Positions 5,351 to 12,721 of a DNA stretch of 14,879 nt are shown piece by piece. A program made the translations under genes and the position numbers. Location: positions 1 to 14,879 of the forward strand of contig CAJGBX010000028.1 of assembly GCA_904501685.1 (NCBI GenBank). Reading direction: 5' to 3'. Source of the stretch: Clostridiaceae bacterium. GTDB lineage: Bacteria > Bacillota > Clostridia > Oscillospirales > Acutalibacteraceae. Numbering within the stretch: position 1 is the stretch's first letter; the number at the start of each line of letters is the position of its first letter. A model generated the notes under the pieces. The model saw only the letters and a list, made by a program, of their open reading frames with translations. It made no database searches and was not told the origin of the DNA.

Positions 5351-6751
5351 ATGACATTTAAGAAAATTTTATGTCTGGTTTTCGCTCTCGCACTTATGGT
5401 TTCTGTTATGAGTGCTTGCGGCGGCAACGACAGCAAAAAACCGGCAACAAATTCAGCTGACGGTTCCAGTGAACAAGGTTCGGTAAGCTACATTACACCG
5501 TCGGTTGACCCGGACTCAATTTACGCTGACCCCAACTGGTCTCCCTACGCTAATATGCCTGCATCCTCTAAGGGCGCCACTGTACGTTTTGCACATTGGT
5601 CGGCAACCTTAGGTTCGGGTGAAAATGGTGACATAAGTAAACAGCTGTACAATGATATCGGCATCAATGTAGAAATGTATTTGGTTAAGAATGACGGTTA
5701 TGTTAATGAAGTAATGACCAAAATGGCTTCCGGCGATATTCCCGACGTATTCGTTACTAACGAATACAACTGTGCATTCCCTATCACTCTTCAGATTGCT
5801 GCTCCCGTTAACAAGGTCTCCTCTGTTGACCTTAATGATCCCATCTGGGACCAGACCTTACTTAAGGGTGCTACTATCGACGGTAACGTTTACTATCTGA
5901 ATACAATTGGTTACCCCGGAGCTAACGGCAATATGGTTTTCTTCAACAAGCGTCTTTTTGAAGAAAATAGCATTAAGTCGCCTACAGATTATTATGCTGA
6001 AGGAACCTGGTCTTGGGATAATTTCTTGAAATGTGCAAAAGAAATTAAGATGCTTGGTTCTGACTACCGCGGCGCTTACGTCAACATGGAAATTCTTGCA
6101 GGCTCTGTAGGTACTTCTATTACAAAGTATGATTTCAATACTCATCAATTTAAGAGCGGTCTTGATGACCCCGATCTCTTAAAGGCATATCAGTGGTTTG
6201 CTGATGCTAGAGCACAGGGTCTCCTTGATGCTACTTTAACACATTTCACCAGTGGTAAAGCCGGCCTCTACCTACTTGGACCTCACGGCTTACAGAAGGA
6301 CGGCAAGTGGAAGGAAATGGATCCTAATGATATCGGATTCACCTATCTTCCTTCTTTCGAAGAAGGCAAAATCGGTAGACTCTCTTCTATCTATGGCGCT
6401 CTCGGTATAATTGATGGTGCTCCTAATGCAGATGCAGCAGGTTACTTCATCCGTTATTATATGGATCCTAAGAACTGGGATCTCAACAATGCCTTCATCA
6501 CCGTAGAAGCTGGTAACTTCTTCTACGAAATTACCAAAACACCTGCCGGCGATAAGTATTTCAACTTTGACGATCCGCTTTCATACCTTATGGGTCTGAC
6601 AGATGCCGATGTAGCATTCTATAACAAACTCAGAAATATCCCCAGTGAAGGTATGAATACTGCTTTGCAAAGCTTAGCAAACGTTGTTGACGAAGCTTGC
6701 ATTAAGGCTAACGATATTATCAACAATAAGATTGTTCAAAACCGTCAGTAA
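5351..6751 (+). CDS. Solute-binding lipoprotein 1 of a tandem triplet (ABC-transporter type)
   Basis: Predicted extracellular lipoprotein that captures a solute, most likely a sugar or oligosaccharide, for an ABC importer. The signal peptide has MTFKK, then a hydrophobic core (6-20), and ends in the lipobox MSAC, with Cys23 the lipidated residue. A Ser/Asn/Asp-rich tether (24-45) follows. The rest resembles the family 1 extracellular solute-binding fold: GATVRFAHW near 75-83, MTKMASGDIPDVF, VFFNKRLFEE, TWSWDNFLKCAKEI, DIGFTYLPSFEEGK and GYFIRYYMDPKNW. The length of 466 residues is normal. GGAGGT lies 10 bases upstream of the ATG. It differs from copies 2 and 3 most in the segment after AHW (SATLGSGENGDISKQ). 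It has its own promoter and terminator. No permease or ATPase is nearby, so it must work with components elsewhere. The substrate is not known and the sugar assignment is inferred. Confidence 0.9.
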   Translation: MTFKKILCLVFALALMVSVMSACGGNDSKKPATNSADGSSEQGSVSYITPSVDPDSIYADPNWSPYANMPASSKGATVRFAHWSATLGSGENGDISKQLYNDIGINVEMYLVKNDGYVNEVMTKMASGDIPDVFVTNEYNCAFPITLQIAAPVNKVSSVDLNDPIWDQTLLKGATIDGNVYYLNTIGYPGANGNMVFFNKRLFEENSIKSPTDYYAEGTWSWDNFLKCAKEIKMLGSDYRGAYVNMEILAGSVGTSITKYDFNTHQFKSGLDDPDLLKAYQWFADARAQGLLDATLTHFTSGKAGLYLLGPHGLQKDGKWKEMDPNDIGFTYLPSFEEGKIGRLSSIYGALGIIDGAPNADAAGYFIRYYMDPKNWDLNNAFITVEAGNFFYEITKTPAGDKYFNFDDPLSYLMGLTDADVAFYNKLRNIPSEGMNTALQSLANVVDEACIKANDIINNKIVQNRQ

Positions 6752-6765
6752 TTTCAAAATATAAC

Positions 6766-6819
6766 CTGTTAGTTTAACGGATTATATGCCGCCCGAGATT
6801 AAACTCGGGCGGCTTTTTT
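6766..6819 (+). terminator. Double-hairpin intrinsic terminator of binding-protein gene 1
   Basis: A small stem CTGTTA-GTT-TAACGG (6766-6780, one T-G pair) precedes a 10-base-pair GC-rich stem GCCGCCCGAG-ATTAAA-CTCGGGCGGC (6788-6813) followed by six T. The second is a textbook Rho-independent terminator, repeated nearly exactly after the other copies. Confidence 0.93.
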
Positions 6820-6881
6820 ATATCTCAGTTTCGATTTATTAAGTAAAAAGTGTAAATCTTAACAAATTTTATAAAATACTC

Positions 6882-6910
6882 TTGTATTTTTAAAATAAAT
6901 ATGGTAAAAT
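6882..6910 (+). promoter_or_regulatory. Promoter of solute-binding protein gene 2
   Basis: TTGTAT (6882-6887), a 17-base spacer and an extended -10 TGG-TAAAAT (-10 at 6905-6910), aligned with the promoters of copies 1 and 3. The stretch 6820-6881 between the preceding terminator and this promoter is AT-rich, is not conserved among the copies and contains nothing else I can name except ATTTTATAAAAT just upstream. Confidence 0.72.
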
Positions 6911-6916
6911 GACGAT

Positions 6917-7049
6917 GCAAGATATATGCACTTGGTATTTACCGACGGTTTTTAAACAGCTTATAAAACATGTAGCCGATTACCGTTTTTAAAGTATTTA
7001 CATCTGTCACAAATACCAAAACAAAATTTTAAATGGAGGTAATTTAAAA
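6917..7049 (+). ncRNA. Structured 5' leader of binding-protein gene 2 (candidate cis-regulatory RNA)
   Basis: Homologous to the leader of copy 1. TTGGTATTT (6932-6940) pairs with AAATACCAA (7011-7019). GACGG (6944-6948) still pairs with CTGTC (7004-7008) because A-U has become G-U. The 14-mer TGTAGCCGATTACC (6971-6984) is unchanged. The inner stem is weaker than in copy 1 (AAAAC with GTTTT, and GCTT with AAGT, around a mismatched pair). TTTTAAAT/ATTTAAAA again flank GGAGG. The leader begins GCAAGATATATGCA where copies 1 and 3 have GCAAGGTTATGTGCA. Confidence 0.45.
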
Positions 7050-8450
7050 ATGACATTTAAGAAAATTTTATGTCTGGTTTTCGCTCTCGCACTTATGGTT
7101 TCTGTTATGAGTGCTTGCGGCGGTAGCGAAAGCAAAAAACCGGTAACTAATTCAGCTAACGGTTCCAGTGAAGATGGTACAGTCAGCTTCCTTACTCCGT
7201 CAGTTGATCCTGACTCAATTTACGCTGACCCCAACTGGTCTCCGTACACCAGTATGCCTGCATCCTCTAAGGGTGCCACTGTTCGTGTTGCACATTGGAC
7301 GGACTTGACTCAGTCTGCTTTCTTTAACTCTCCCTTAAAGACCATTTACAATGATATCGGCATCAATGTAGAAATGTATTTGGTTAAGAATGATGGTTAT
7401 GTTAATGAAATTATGACTAAAATGGCTGCCGGTGATATTCCCGACGTATTCAAAACAAACGAATACAATGCTGCTTTCCCTATTACTCTTCAGATTGCTG
7501 CTCCCATCAACAAGGTTTCCTCTATCGACCTTAATGATCCTATCTGGGACCAGACCATGATTAAGAGTTCTACTATCGACGGTAATACTTACTATCTGAC
7601 TACAGTTGGTTACCCCGGAGGTAACGGTAACTTTGTTTTCTTCAATAAGCGTCTTTTTGAAGAAAACAGCATTAAGTCACCGACAGATTATTATGCTGAA
7701 GGAACCTGGTCTTGGGATAATTTCTTGAAATGTGCAAAAGAAATTAAGATGCTTGGTTCTGACTACCGCGGTGCTTACGTTAATATGGAGGTTCTTGCAG
7801 GCTCTGTAGGTACTTCTATTACTAAGTATGATTTCAATACTCATCAATTCACGAGTGGTCTTGATGACTCCGAGCTCTTAAAGGCATATCAGTGGTTTGC
7901 TGATGCTAGAGCACAGGGTGTCCTTGATGCTACTTTAACACATTTCATCAGTGGTAAAGCCGGCCTCTACGTATATGGACCTCACGGCTTACAGAAGGAC
8001 GGCAAGTGGAAGGAAATGGATCCTAATGATATCGGATTTACCTATCTTCCTTCTTTCGAAGAAGGCAAAACCGGCATAATGTCATCTGTCTACGGTGCAC
8101 TCGGTATAATTGATGGTGCTCCTAATGCAGATGCAGCAGGTTACTTCATCCGTTATTATATGGATCCTAAAAACTGGAATCTCAACGATGCTTTCATCAC
8201 CGTAGAAGCAGGTAACTTCTTCTATGAAATTGCCAAGACACCTGTCGGCGATAAATATTTCAACTTTGACGATGCGCTTACATTCCTTATGGGTCTGACA
8301 GATGCCGATGTAGCATTCTATAACAAACTCAGAAAGATCCCTAGTGAAGGTATGAATACTGCTTTGCAAAGCTTAGCAAACATTGTTGATGAAGCTTGCA
8401 TTAAGGCTAACGATATTATCAACAATAAGATTGTTGAAGACCGTCAGTAA
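7050..8450 (+). CDS. Solute-binding lipoprotein 2 of a tandem triplet (ABC-transporter type)
   Basis: Paralogue of copy 1 with the same 466-residue length, an identical signal peptide and the same lipobox (MSAC, Cys23). GGAGGT lies 9 bases before the ATG. The segment after AHW reads TDLTQSAFFNSPLKTIYNDIG, as in copy 3 and unlike copy 1. From about residue 195 on (KCAKEIKMLGSDYRG, GVLDATLTHF, LMGLTDADVAFYNKLR) it follows copy 1, so the gene looks like a recombinant or gene-conversion mosaic. Differences specific to this copy include TTVGYPGGNGNF, THFISGKAGLYVYGPHG and GKTGIMSSVYG. These fall in the same patches where the other copies vary. The function is inferred to be capture of a related but perhaps distinct solute. 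The gene has its own promoter, leader and terminator. No transporter partner is encoded nearby. Confidence 0.9.
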   Translation: MTFKKILCLVFALALMVSVMSACGGSESKKPVTNSANGSSEDGTVSFLTPSVDPDSIYADPNWSPYTSMPASSKGATVRVAHWTDLTQSAFFNSPLKTIYNDIGINVEMYLVKNDGYVNEIMTKMAAGDIPDVFKTNEYNAAFPITLQIAAPINKVSSIDLNDPIWDQTMIKSSTIDGNTYYLTTVGYPGGNGNFVFFNKRLFEENSIKSPTDYYAEGTWSWDNFLKCAKEIKMLGSDYRGAYVNMEVLAGSVGTSITKYDFNTHQFTSGLDDSELLKAYQWFADARAQGVLDATLTHFISGKAGLYVYGPHGLQKDGKWKEMDPNDIGFTYLPSFEEGKTGIMSSVYGALGIIDGAPNADAAGYFIRYYMDPKNWNLNDAFITVEAGNFFYEIAKTPVGDKYFNFDDALTFLMGLTDADVAFYNKLRKIPSEGMNTALQSLANIVDEACIKANDIINNKIVEDRQ

Positions 8451-8464
8451 TTTCAAAATATAAC

Positions 8465-8517
8465 CTGTTAATTTAACGGATTATATGCCGCCCGAGATAA
8501 AACTCGGGCGGCATTTT
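8465..8517 (+). terminator. Double-hairpin intrinsic terminator of binding-protein gene 2
   Basis: CTGTTA-ATT-TAACGG (8465-8479), then GCCGCCCGAG-ATAAAA-CTCGGGCGGC (8487-8512) and an A followed by five T. The 10-base-pair stem is identical to those of the other copies, while the loop differs from copy 1. Confidence 0.92.
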
Positions 8518-8581
8518 TATATTTCTGTCCCAATTTATTAAGTAATAAATTGTTAATCTTAAATAGTTTTATAATTTACTC

Positions 8582-8610
8582 TTGTATCGTTAAAAAAAAT
8601 ATGGTAAAAT
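8582..8610 (+). promoter_or_regulatory. Promoter of solute-binding protein gene 3
   Basis: TTGTAT (8582-8587), a 17-base spacer and an extended -10 TGG-TAAAAT (-10 at 8605-8610). The preceding 8521-8581 is AT-rich, poorly conserved and holds nothing further that I can recognise. Confidence 0.72.
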
Positions 8611-8616
8611 GGTGGT

Positions 8617-8749
8617 GCAAGGTTATGTGCAAATGGTATTTACCGACAGTTTTAAACAGCTTATAAAATTTGTAGCCGATTACCTGTTTTAAAGTATTTA
8701 AATCTGTCATAAATACCAAAACAAAATTTTATATGGAGGTAATTTAAAA
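8617..8749 (+). ncRNA. Structured 5' leader of binding-protein gene 3 (candidate cis-regulatory RNA)
   Basis: Third version of the leader. TGGTATTT (8634-8641) pairs with AAATACCA (8711-8718), and GACAG (8645-8649) pairs with CTGTC (8704-8708). The 14-mer TGTAGCCGATTACC (8671-8684) is again invariant. The inner stem closes with TAAAAT against GTTTTA, replacing a C-G by a U-G pair. The repeat flanking the ribosome binding site is imperfect here (TTTTATAT against ATTTAAAA), so that small hairpin may not be functional. Confidence 0.45.
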
Positions 8750-10156
8750 ATGACATTTAAGAAAATTATATGTCTAGTTTTTGCTCTCGCACTTATGGTT
8801 TCTGTTATGAGTGCTTGCGGCAGTGACAAGAACAAGAATCCTTCAACAAGTTCAACTGCAGACGGTTCCAGTGAAGAAGGCACAGTCAGCTTCCTTACTC
8901 CGTCGGTTGACCCGGGATCAATTTACGCCGACCCCAACTGGTCTCCGTACACCAATATGCCTGCATCCTCTAAGGGTGCCACTGTTCGTGTTGCACATTG
9001 GACTGATTTAACTCAGTCTGCTTTCTTTAGCTCTCCATTAAAAACTATTTACAATGATATCGGCATCAATGTAGAAATGTATTTGGTTAAGAATGACGGT
9101 TATGTTAATGAAATTATGACTAAAATGGCTGCCGGCGATATTCCCGACGTATTCAAAACAAACGAATACAATGCTGCTTTCCCTGTTACTCTTCAGATTG
9201 CCGCTCCCGTCAACAAGGTCTCCTCTGTTGACCTTAATGACCCCATTTGGGACCAGACTATGCTTAAAAGTGCTACTATCGACGGTAATACTTACTATCT
9301 GACTACCATTGGTTACCCCGGTACTAACGGTAATGTTGTTTTCTTCAATAAACGTCTTTTTGAAGAAAACAGTATTAAGTCGCCGACAGAATATTACGCA
9401 GAAGGAACCTGGTCTTGGGATAATTTCTTGAAATGTTCAAAAGAAATTAAGATGCTTGGTTCTAACTACCATGGTGCTTATGTTAATATGGAGGTTCTTG
9501 CAGGCTCTGTAGGTGCTTCTATTACTAAGTATGATTTCAATACTCATCAATTCACGAGTGGTCTTGATGACCCCGAGCTCTTAAAGGCATATCAGTGGTT
9601 TGCCAATTCAAGAGCACAAGGTCTGCTCGATGCTAATCTATTACATTTCCTCGACGGTAAAGCCGGCCTCTACGTATATGATGGAACTCACGGCTTACAG
9701 AAGGACGGAAAGTGGAAGAATATGGATCCTAATGATATCGGATTTACCTATCTTCCTTCTTTCGAAGAAGGCAAAAACGGTGTTTTCTCTTCTATCTACG
9801 GTGCACTCGGTATAATTGATGGCGCTCCTAATGCGGATGCAGCAGGTTACTTCATCCGTTATTATATGGATCCTAAGAACTGGGATCTTGAAAACGCATT
9901 CATCACCGTAGAATCCGGCAACTTCTTCTTTGAGATTATTAAAACCCCCAGCAGTGATAAATATTTCAACTTTGACGACCCACTTACATTCCTTATTGGT
10001 CAAATTGATGCAGATAAAGCCTTCTATGACAAACTCAGAAATATCCCCAGTGAAGGCATGAATACTGCTTTGCAAAGCTTAGCAAACGTTGTAGACGAAG
10101 CTTGTTTAAAGGCTAACGATATTATCAACAATAAGATTGTTGAAGACCGTCAGTAA
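8750..10156 (+). CDS. Solute-binding lipoprotein 3 of a tandem triplet (ABC-transporter type)
   Basis: The most divergent paralogue at 468 residues. One extra residue lies in the tether (SSTADGSS) and one in the DGTHGLQ loop where copies 1 and 2 have GPHGLQ. The signal peptide is MTFKKIICLVFALALMVSVM followed by SAC, with Cys23 as the lipid anchor. The core landmarks are shared: GATVRVAHW, MTKMAAGDIPDVF, VFFNKRLFEE, TWSWDNFLKCSKEI, GFTYLPSFEEGK and GYFIRYYMDPKNW. Copy-specific patches include GSNYHGAY, GASIT, LLDANLLHFLDG, GKNGVFSS and LIGQIDADKAFYDKLR. Their clustering suggests changed ligand contacts, though this is inference. GGAGGT lies 9 bases upstream of the ATG. It ends in its own terminator, which also separates it from the convergent minus-strand operon. 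The substrate is unknown. Confidence 0.9.
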   Translation: MTFKKIICLVFALALMVSVMSACGSDKNKNPSTSSTADGSSEEGTVSFLTPSVDPGSIYADPNWSPYTNMPASSKGATVRVAHWTDLTQSAFFSSPLKTIYNDIGINVEMYLVKNDGYVNEIMTKMAAGDIPDVFKTNEYNAAFPVTLQIAAPVNKVSSVDLNDPIWDQTMLKSATIDGNTYYLTTIGYPGTNGNVVFFNKRLFEENSIKSPTEYYAEGTWSWDNFLKCSKEIKMLGSNYHGAYVNMEVLAGSVGASITKYDFNTHQFTSGLDDPELLKAYQWFANSRAQGLLDANLLHFLDGKAGLYVYDGTHGLQKDGKWKNMDPNDIGFTYLPSFEEGKNGVFSSIYGALGIIDGAPNADAAGYFIRYYMDPKNWDLENAFITVESGNFFFEIIKTPSSDKYFNFDDPLTFLIGQIDADKAFYDKLRNIPSEGMNTALQSLANVVDEACLKANDIINNKIVEDRQ

Positions 10157-10167
10157 CAAAATGTAAC

Positions 10168-10220
10168 CTGTTAGTTTAACAGATTATAAGCCGCCCGAGA
10201 TAAAACTCGGGCGGCTTTTT
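10168..10220 (+). terminator. Double-hairpin terminator of binding-protein gene 3, possibly bidirectional
   Basis: CTGTTA-GTT-TAACAG (10168-10182, fully Watson-Crick here) followed by GCCGCCCGAG-ATAAAA-CTCGGGCGGC (10190-10215) and five T. The minus-strand alpha/beta hydrolase gene ends 8 bases beyond. Read in that direction the stem is followed by the weaker tract TTATAAT, so it may stop both convergent transcripts. Confidence 0.92.
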
Positions 10221-10227
10221 ATATAAA

Positions 10228-11214
10228 TTAAATCTCCCACTCATTATTTTCACATTTTTTAAAAAAACGTCTGATGGCCTTTTGATAGCCTGGAGTATCA
10301 ACAATATAACTCATACCATGACCGGCACCCGGTACAATTAACAACTGCTTAGGTGCAACGGTAGCCAAATAATTTTCAAAGGTCATATCAATCGGCACAA
10401 AGCGGTCATCAGAGCCATGAACAAAAAGCACAGGTTTTTTATTTACTTTTAAGGCATCAACTGTCGAATAATCATCACCGCTGAAATTTGCTTCACGCTT
10501 TAAAATTGCATTTGCTATAGGATAAGTCAGCTTTTCATTCATTTTCAGATTATTATCTAAAATATGCTTCCAAATAGCATGTGGCGAGGTAAATCCACAG
10601 TCTGCGATAATACCCTTTACACGCTCCGGCAGTTCGCATCCTGAGGTCATAAGCACTGTAGTAGCTCCCATAGAAACACCAAGCAAATATATCGGCAACC
10701 CATCAGTGAAGCGTTCAACTATATACTTAACCCAACGCTCACAGTCTTCCTTTTCCAACACACCGAACCCAATATAGTCACCCTCACTGTCGTTTGTACC
10801 ACGTTGGTCAGGCATAACCATCAAGCAGCCCTCGTTATGCATAAACTCAACCGAGCAGCCGAAATCGGTCCACCAATTAGACCTCCATCCGTGCATTGCA
10901 AGAACGATTCTTTTAGGGTTTTCACATCCGTAAATACTAGCTGATAAATTCAAACCGTCTTTACTTTTGCAGGTTACTCTTTCAACAGATAATTCCCTAG
11001 CCCTCTCGCCTGCCGCCGCAAAATCCTTTACCCGAGGGTCATCTAAAAGACCACCTGAAATTTTCGATTGAAATTTACGGGGCAGCTTAAATTTAACACC
11101 TTCCCTACGGACTGCAGCCGAAACGAGCAGGCGTCCCGAAAGATACGCAGCACCGATAAAAGCTGCCGCCGAAACACCTGAAGCTATCAGTAAACCTTTA
11201 ACGCTCTTTTTCAT
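10228..11214 (-). CDS. Membrane-anchored alpha/beta hydrolase (YqkD-like)
   Basis: Predicted serine hydrolase of 328 residues, tethered to the membrane by an N-terminal helix (about 6-35), with the catalytic domain from about residue 75. Visible motifs are HGWRSNWW (108-115, oxyanion-hole region), the nucleophile elbow G-V-S-M-G with Ser181, DCGFTSP (205-211), the acid in HGSDDRFVP (Asp270) and the catalytic His299 in GAGHGMS. The order and spacing are standard for the fold, and the N-terminal anchor resembles uncharacterised Bacillus YqkD-type proteins. The substrate cannot be told from sequence, and a lipid or acyl ester is possible given the lipid kinase and lipid phosphatase genes upstream. 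The ATG lies 16 bases after the kinase gene, with only a weak GGGGGC ribosome binding site. It is the last gene of the minus-strand operon and ends against the terminator at 10190-10215. Confidence 0.88.
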   Translation of the reverse strand: MKKSVKGLLIASGVSAAAFIGAAYLSGRLLVSAAVRREGVKFKLPRKFQSKISGGLLDDPRVKDFAAAGERARELSVERVTCKSKDGLNLSASIYGCENPKRIVLAMHGWRSNWWTDFGCSVEFMHNEGCLMVMPDQRGTNDSEGDYIGFGVLEKEDCERWVKYIVERFTDGLPIYLLGVSMGATTVLMTSGCELPERVKGIIADCGFTSPHAIWKHILDNNLKMNEKLTYPIANAILKREANFSGDDYSTVDALKVNKKPVLFVHGSDDRFVPIDMTFENYLATVAPKQLLIVPGAGHGMSYIVDTPGYQKAIRRFFKKCENNEWEI

Positions 11215-11230
11215 AATTGCCCCCGAAAAA

Positions 11231-12118
11231 CTATCTTAAAAAGCTGATTCCATGCTCAATATTTTCAACTTTAACGGTGCCCTCACTCTCTGCATGCTCA
11301 CCGTCAAGTGACCAATCAAGCTTACCGTCATATATAACTTCGACCTTAGAGGATTTATAAAACTCAATCTGTCCGTTATTGAAGTTAGAGGTTGTAATAG
11401 CAGTAATAATTTTATTAAGCTCAATAATATTACGGGGCCTTTTGACCAAAGCAACCTCAAACATACCGTCACTCATATCAACAAGCTCTTCCTTAAGCTT
11501 GACAATACCGGCAACCGAGGTAGAATTTGTTATAGATACAAATATATATTCACCTGAAACCGTTAAATCATCCATTTTGATTGTTGCATCGTAGCTTTTA
11601 ATCGAAGTTAACTCTTTAACACTGCCTAAAACATATGCGAAATGTCCCAAAGCATTTTTAAAGCCTTGAGATACATTATAAGAGGTCGCAGTAAAAGCAC
11701 CGAAGCAGGCAACATAAGTAAAGTATCTGTCACCGTTAAAGCTACCGATATCTATCGGATTAACCTGACCTTTAACTATCATTTCTGCCGCCTTTTTCGG
11801 CACATTTGAAAGTTTCATACTTACCGCAAAATCATTTGTACTGCCTGCAGGAATATATCCAAGCGGTAGCTTGCTGCCAATCCTCATAAGACCGCAGATG
11901 GTTTCGTTTAACGTACCGTCACCGCCAAAGCAAACAACGGTTTCAAACCCATTAACCTCTGCTCTTGCAGTAATTTCAGTAGCGTGTCCTCTCTTCTCTG
12001 TGGGCATAACCGTTACCTCAAAGCCGCTTCGCTGAAATTCCAATATAACATCCAAAATTGTGGATTTTGCCTTCATTTTCCCCGAAACCGGATTAACAAT
12101 AAGTAGCAATTTTTTCAC
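11231..12118 (-). CDS. Diacylglycerol kinase-family lipid kinase (DgkB/YegS type)
   Basis: Soluble, membrane-associated kinase that phosphorylates a lipid alcohol such as diacylglycerol using ATP. The 295-residue product starts with KKLLLIVNPVSGK. The nucleotide-binding GGDGTLNE lies at 65-72, PAGSTNDFA at 90-98 and LDGE at 271-274 near the end, all typical of the DAGK catalytic domain and its C-terminal partner. I start at the GTG at 12118: GGGGTGAT, an excellent match to the anti-Shine-Dalgarno sequence, lies just upstream. The in-frame GTG at 12127 lies within that ribosome binding site. It sits 24 bases after the PAP2 phosphatase gene and 16 before the hydrolase gene. It could recycle diacylglycerol to phosphatidic acid. 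Some YegS-like proteins use other lipids, so the exact substrate is uncertain. Confidence 0.92.
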   Translation of the reverse strand: MKKLLLIVNPVSGKMKAKSTILDVILEFQRSGFEVTVMPTEKRGHATEITARAEVNGFETVVCFGGDGTLNETICGLMRIGSKLPLGYIPAGSTNDFAVSMKLSNVPKKAAEMIVKGQVNPIDIGSFNGDRYFTYVACFGAFTATSYNVSQGFKNALGHFAYVLGSVKELTSIKSYDATIKMDDLTVSGEYIFVSITNSTSVAGIVKLKEELVDMSDGMFEVALVKRPRNIIELNKIITAITTSNFNNGQIEFYKSSKVEVIYDGKLDWSLDGEHAESEGTVKVENIEHGISFLR

Positions 12119-12142
12119 ACAAATCACCCCAAAATACTGAAG

Positions 12143-12703
12143 TTATTTAGCTAAACGACGGTTACTGTAAAGCTTAACAGCCTTATTGACTATAAAACAA
12201 GAGACTATACCGATTATAATGCCCAAAATCAATCCGCCTAAAACATCGGTCGGATAATGCACATATAAATATAACCGCGATAACGCAATAATAGACGCCA
12301 AAACAACTGCCGGTATACCCAAGCGCTTATCATTTATAAGCAATACCGTTGCCGATTCAAAACTGGCTAATGTATGTCCTGACGGGAACGACATACTGTG
12401 TTCGGCATCAATTAACAGTTTTATAGGCTCGTTAAAGGTAAGCTCGTGAAAATCATACGGTCTTATTCTTCCTATAAGAGGCTTAAGTGTAAGATTTCCA
12501 ATAAACAAGCCTAAAAGCAATGCCAGACCTACCATTGCACCGGTTTTACGGGTTTTCTTAAACACAAGTAAAACAATTGCAACAGCTATCCAAAAAATAC
12601 CGGCGTCACCAAGCTTAGTAATAATCGGCATAAACCAATCTAAAAAGCCACACCTGAAATTTTCCTGAATAAAGTCCAAAATTTTCAGCTCAAAGGCGTT
12701 CAT
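12143..12703 (-). CDS. PAP2-family membrane phosphatase
   Basis: Integral membrane phosphatase of the type-2 phosphatidic acid phosphatase/BcrC superfamily, acting on lipid phosphates or undecaprenyl pyrophosphate at the outer face of the membrane. All three catalytic motifs are intact: K-x6-R-P (Lys74 to Pro82), P-S-G-H (107-110) and S-R-x5-H-x3-D (Ser142, Arg143, His149, Asp153). Hydrophobic helices lie near 34-50, 55-74, 114-124, 130-141 and 153-174. I start at the ATG at 12703, seven bases after a perfect AAGGAGG. An in-frame TTG at 12709 overlaps that site. The 186-residue length is usual. It lies between a protein of unknown function and the lipid kinase, whose reaction would be the reverse of phosphatidic acid dephosphorylation. 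Whether it acts on phosphatidic acid or on undecaprenyl pyrophosphate cannot be decided here. Confidence 0.93.
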   Translation of the reverse strand: MNAFELKILDFIQENFRCGFLDWFMPIITKLGDAGIFWIAVAIVLLVFKKTRKTGAMVGLALLLGLFIGNLTLKPLIGRIRPYDFHELTFNEPIKLLIDAEHSMSFPSGHTLASFESATVLLINDKRLGIPAVVLASIIALSRLYLYVHYPTDVLGGLILGIIIGIVSCFIVNKAVKLYSNRRLAK

Positions 12704-12721
12704 AATCAAGCCTCCTTAAAA

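Larger units (their letters stand above)
5171..10220 (+). repeat. Tandem triplication of a promoter-leader-gene-terminator unit
   Basis: Three direct repeats with start codons 1699 and 1700 bases apart. Conservation runs from just before the -35 box through the leader, gene and terminator, and drops in the 60-70 AT-rich bases between terminator and next promoter. This is whole-unit duplication rather than duplication of the coding sequence alone. Confidence 0.9.

Noticed and set aside
9695..10075. A minus-strand frame opposite the end of binding-protein gene 3 (126 codons), with similar frames at 8082-8369 and 5858-6148
   Set aside because: They recur only because the three sense genes are homologous. 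No ribosome binding site or promoter is seen, and their conservation follows from the sense protein.
5171..10220. Tandem repeats considered as a mobile element or CRISPR-like array
   Set aside because: The repeat unit is a whole 1.7-kb gene with regulatory flanks. There are no transposase genes, terminal inverted repeats or short regularly spaced repeats.
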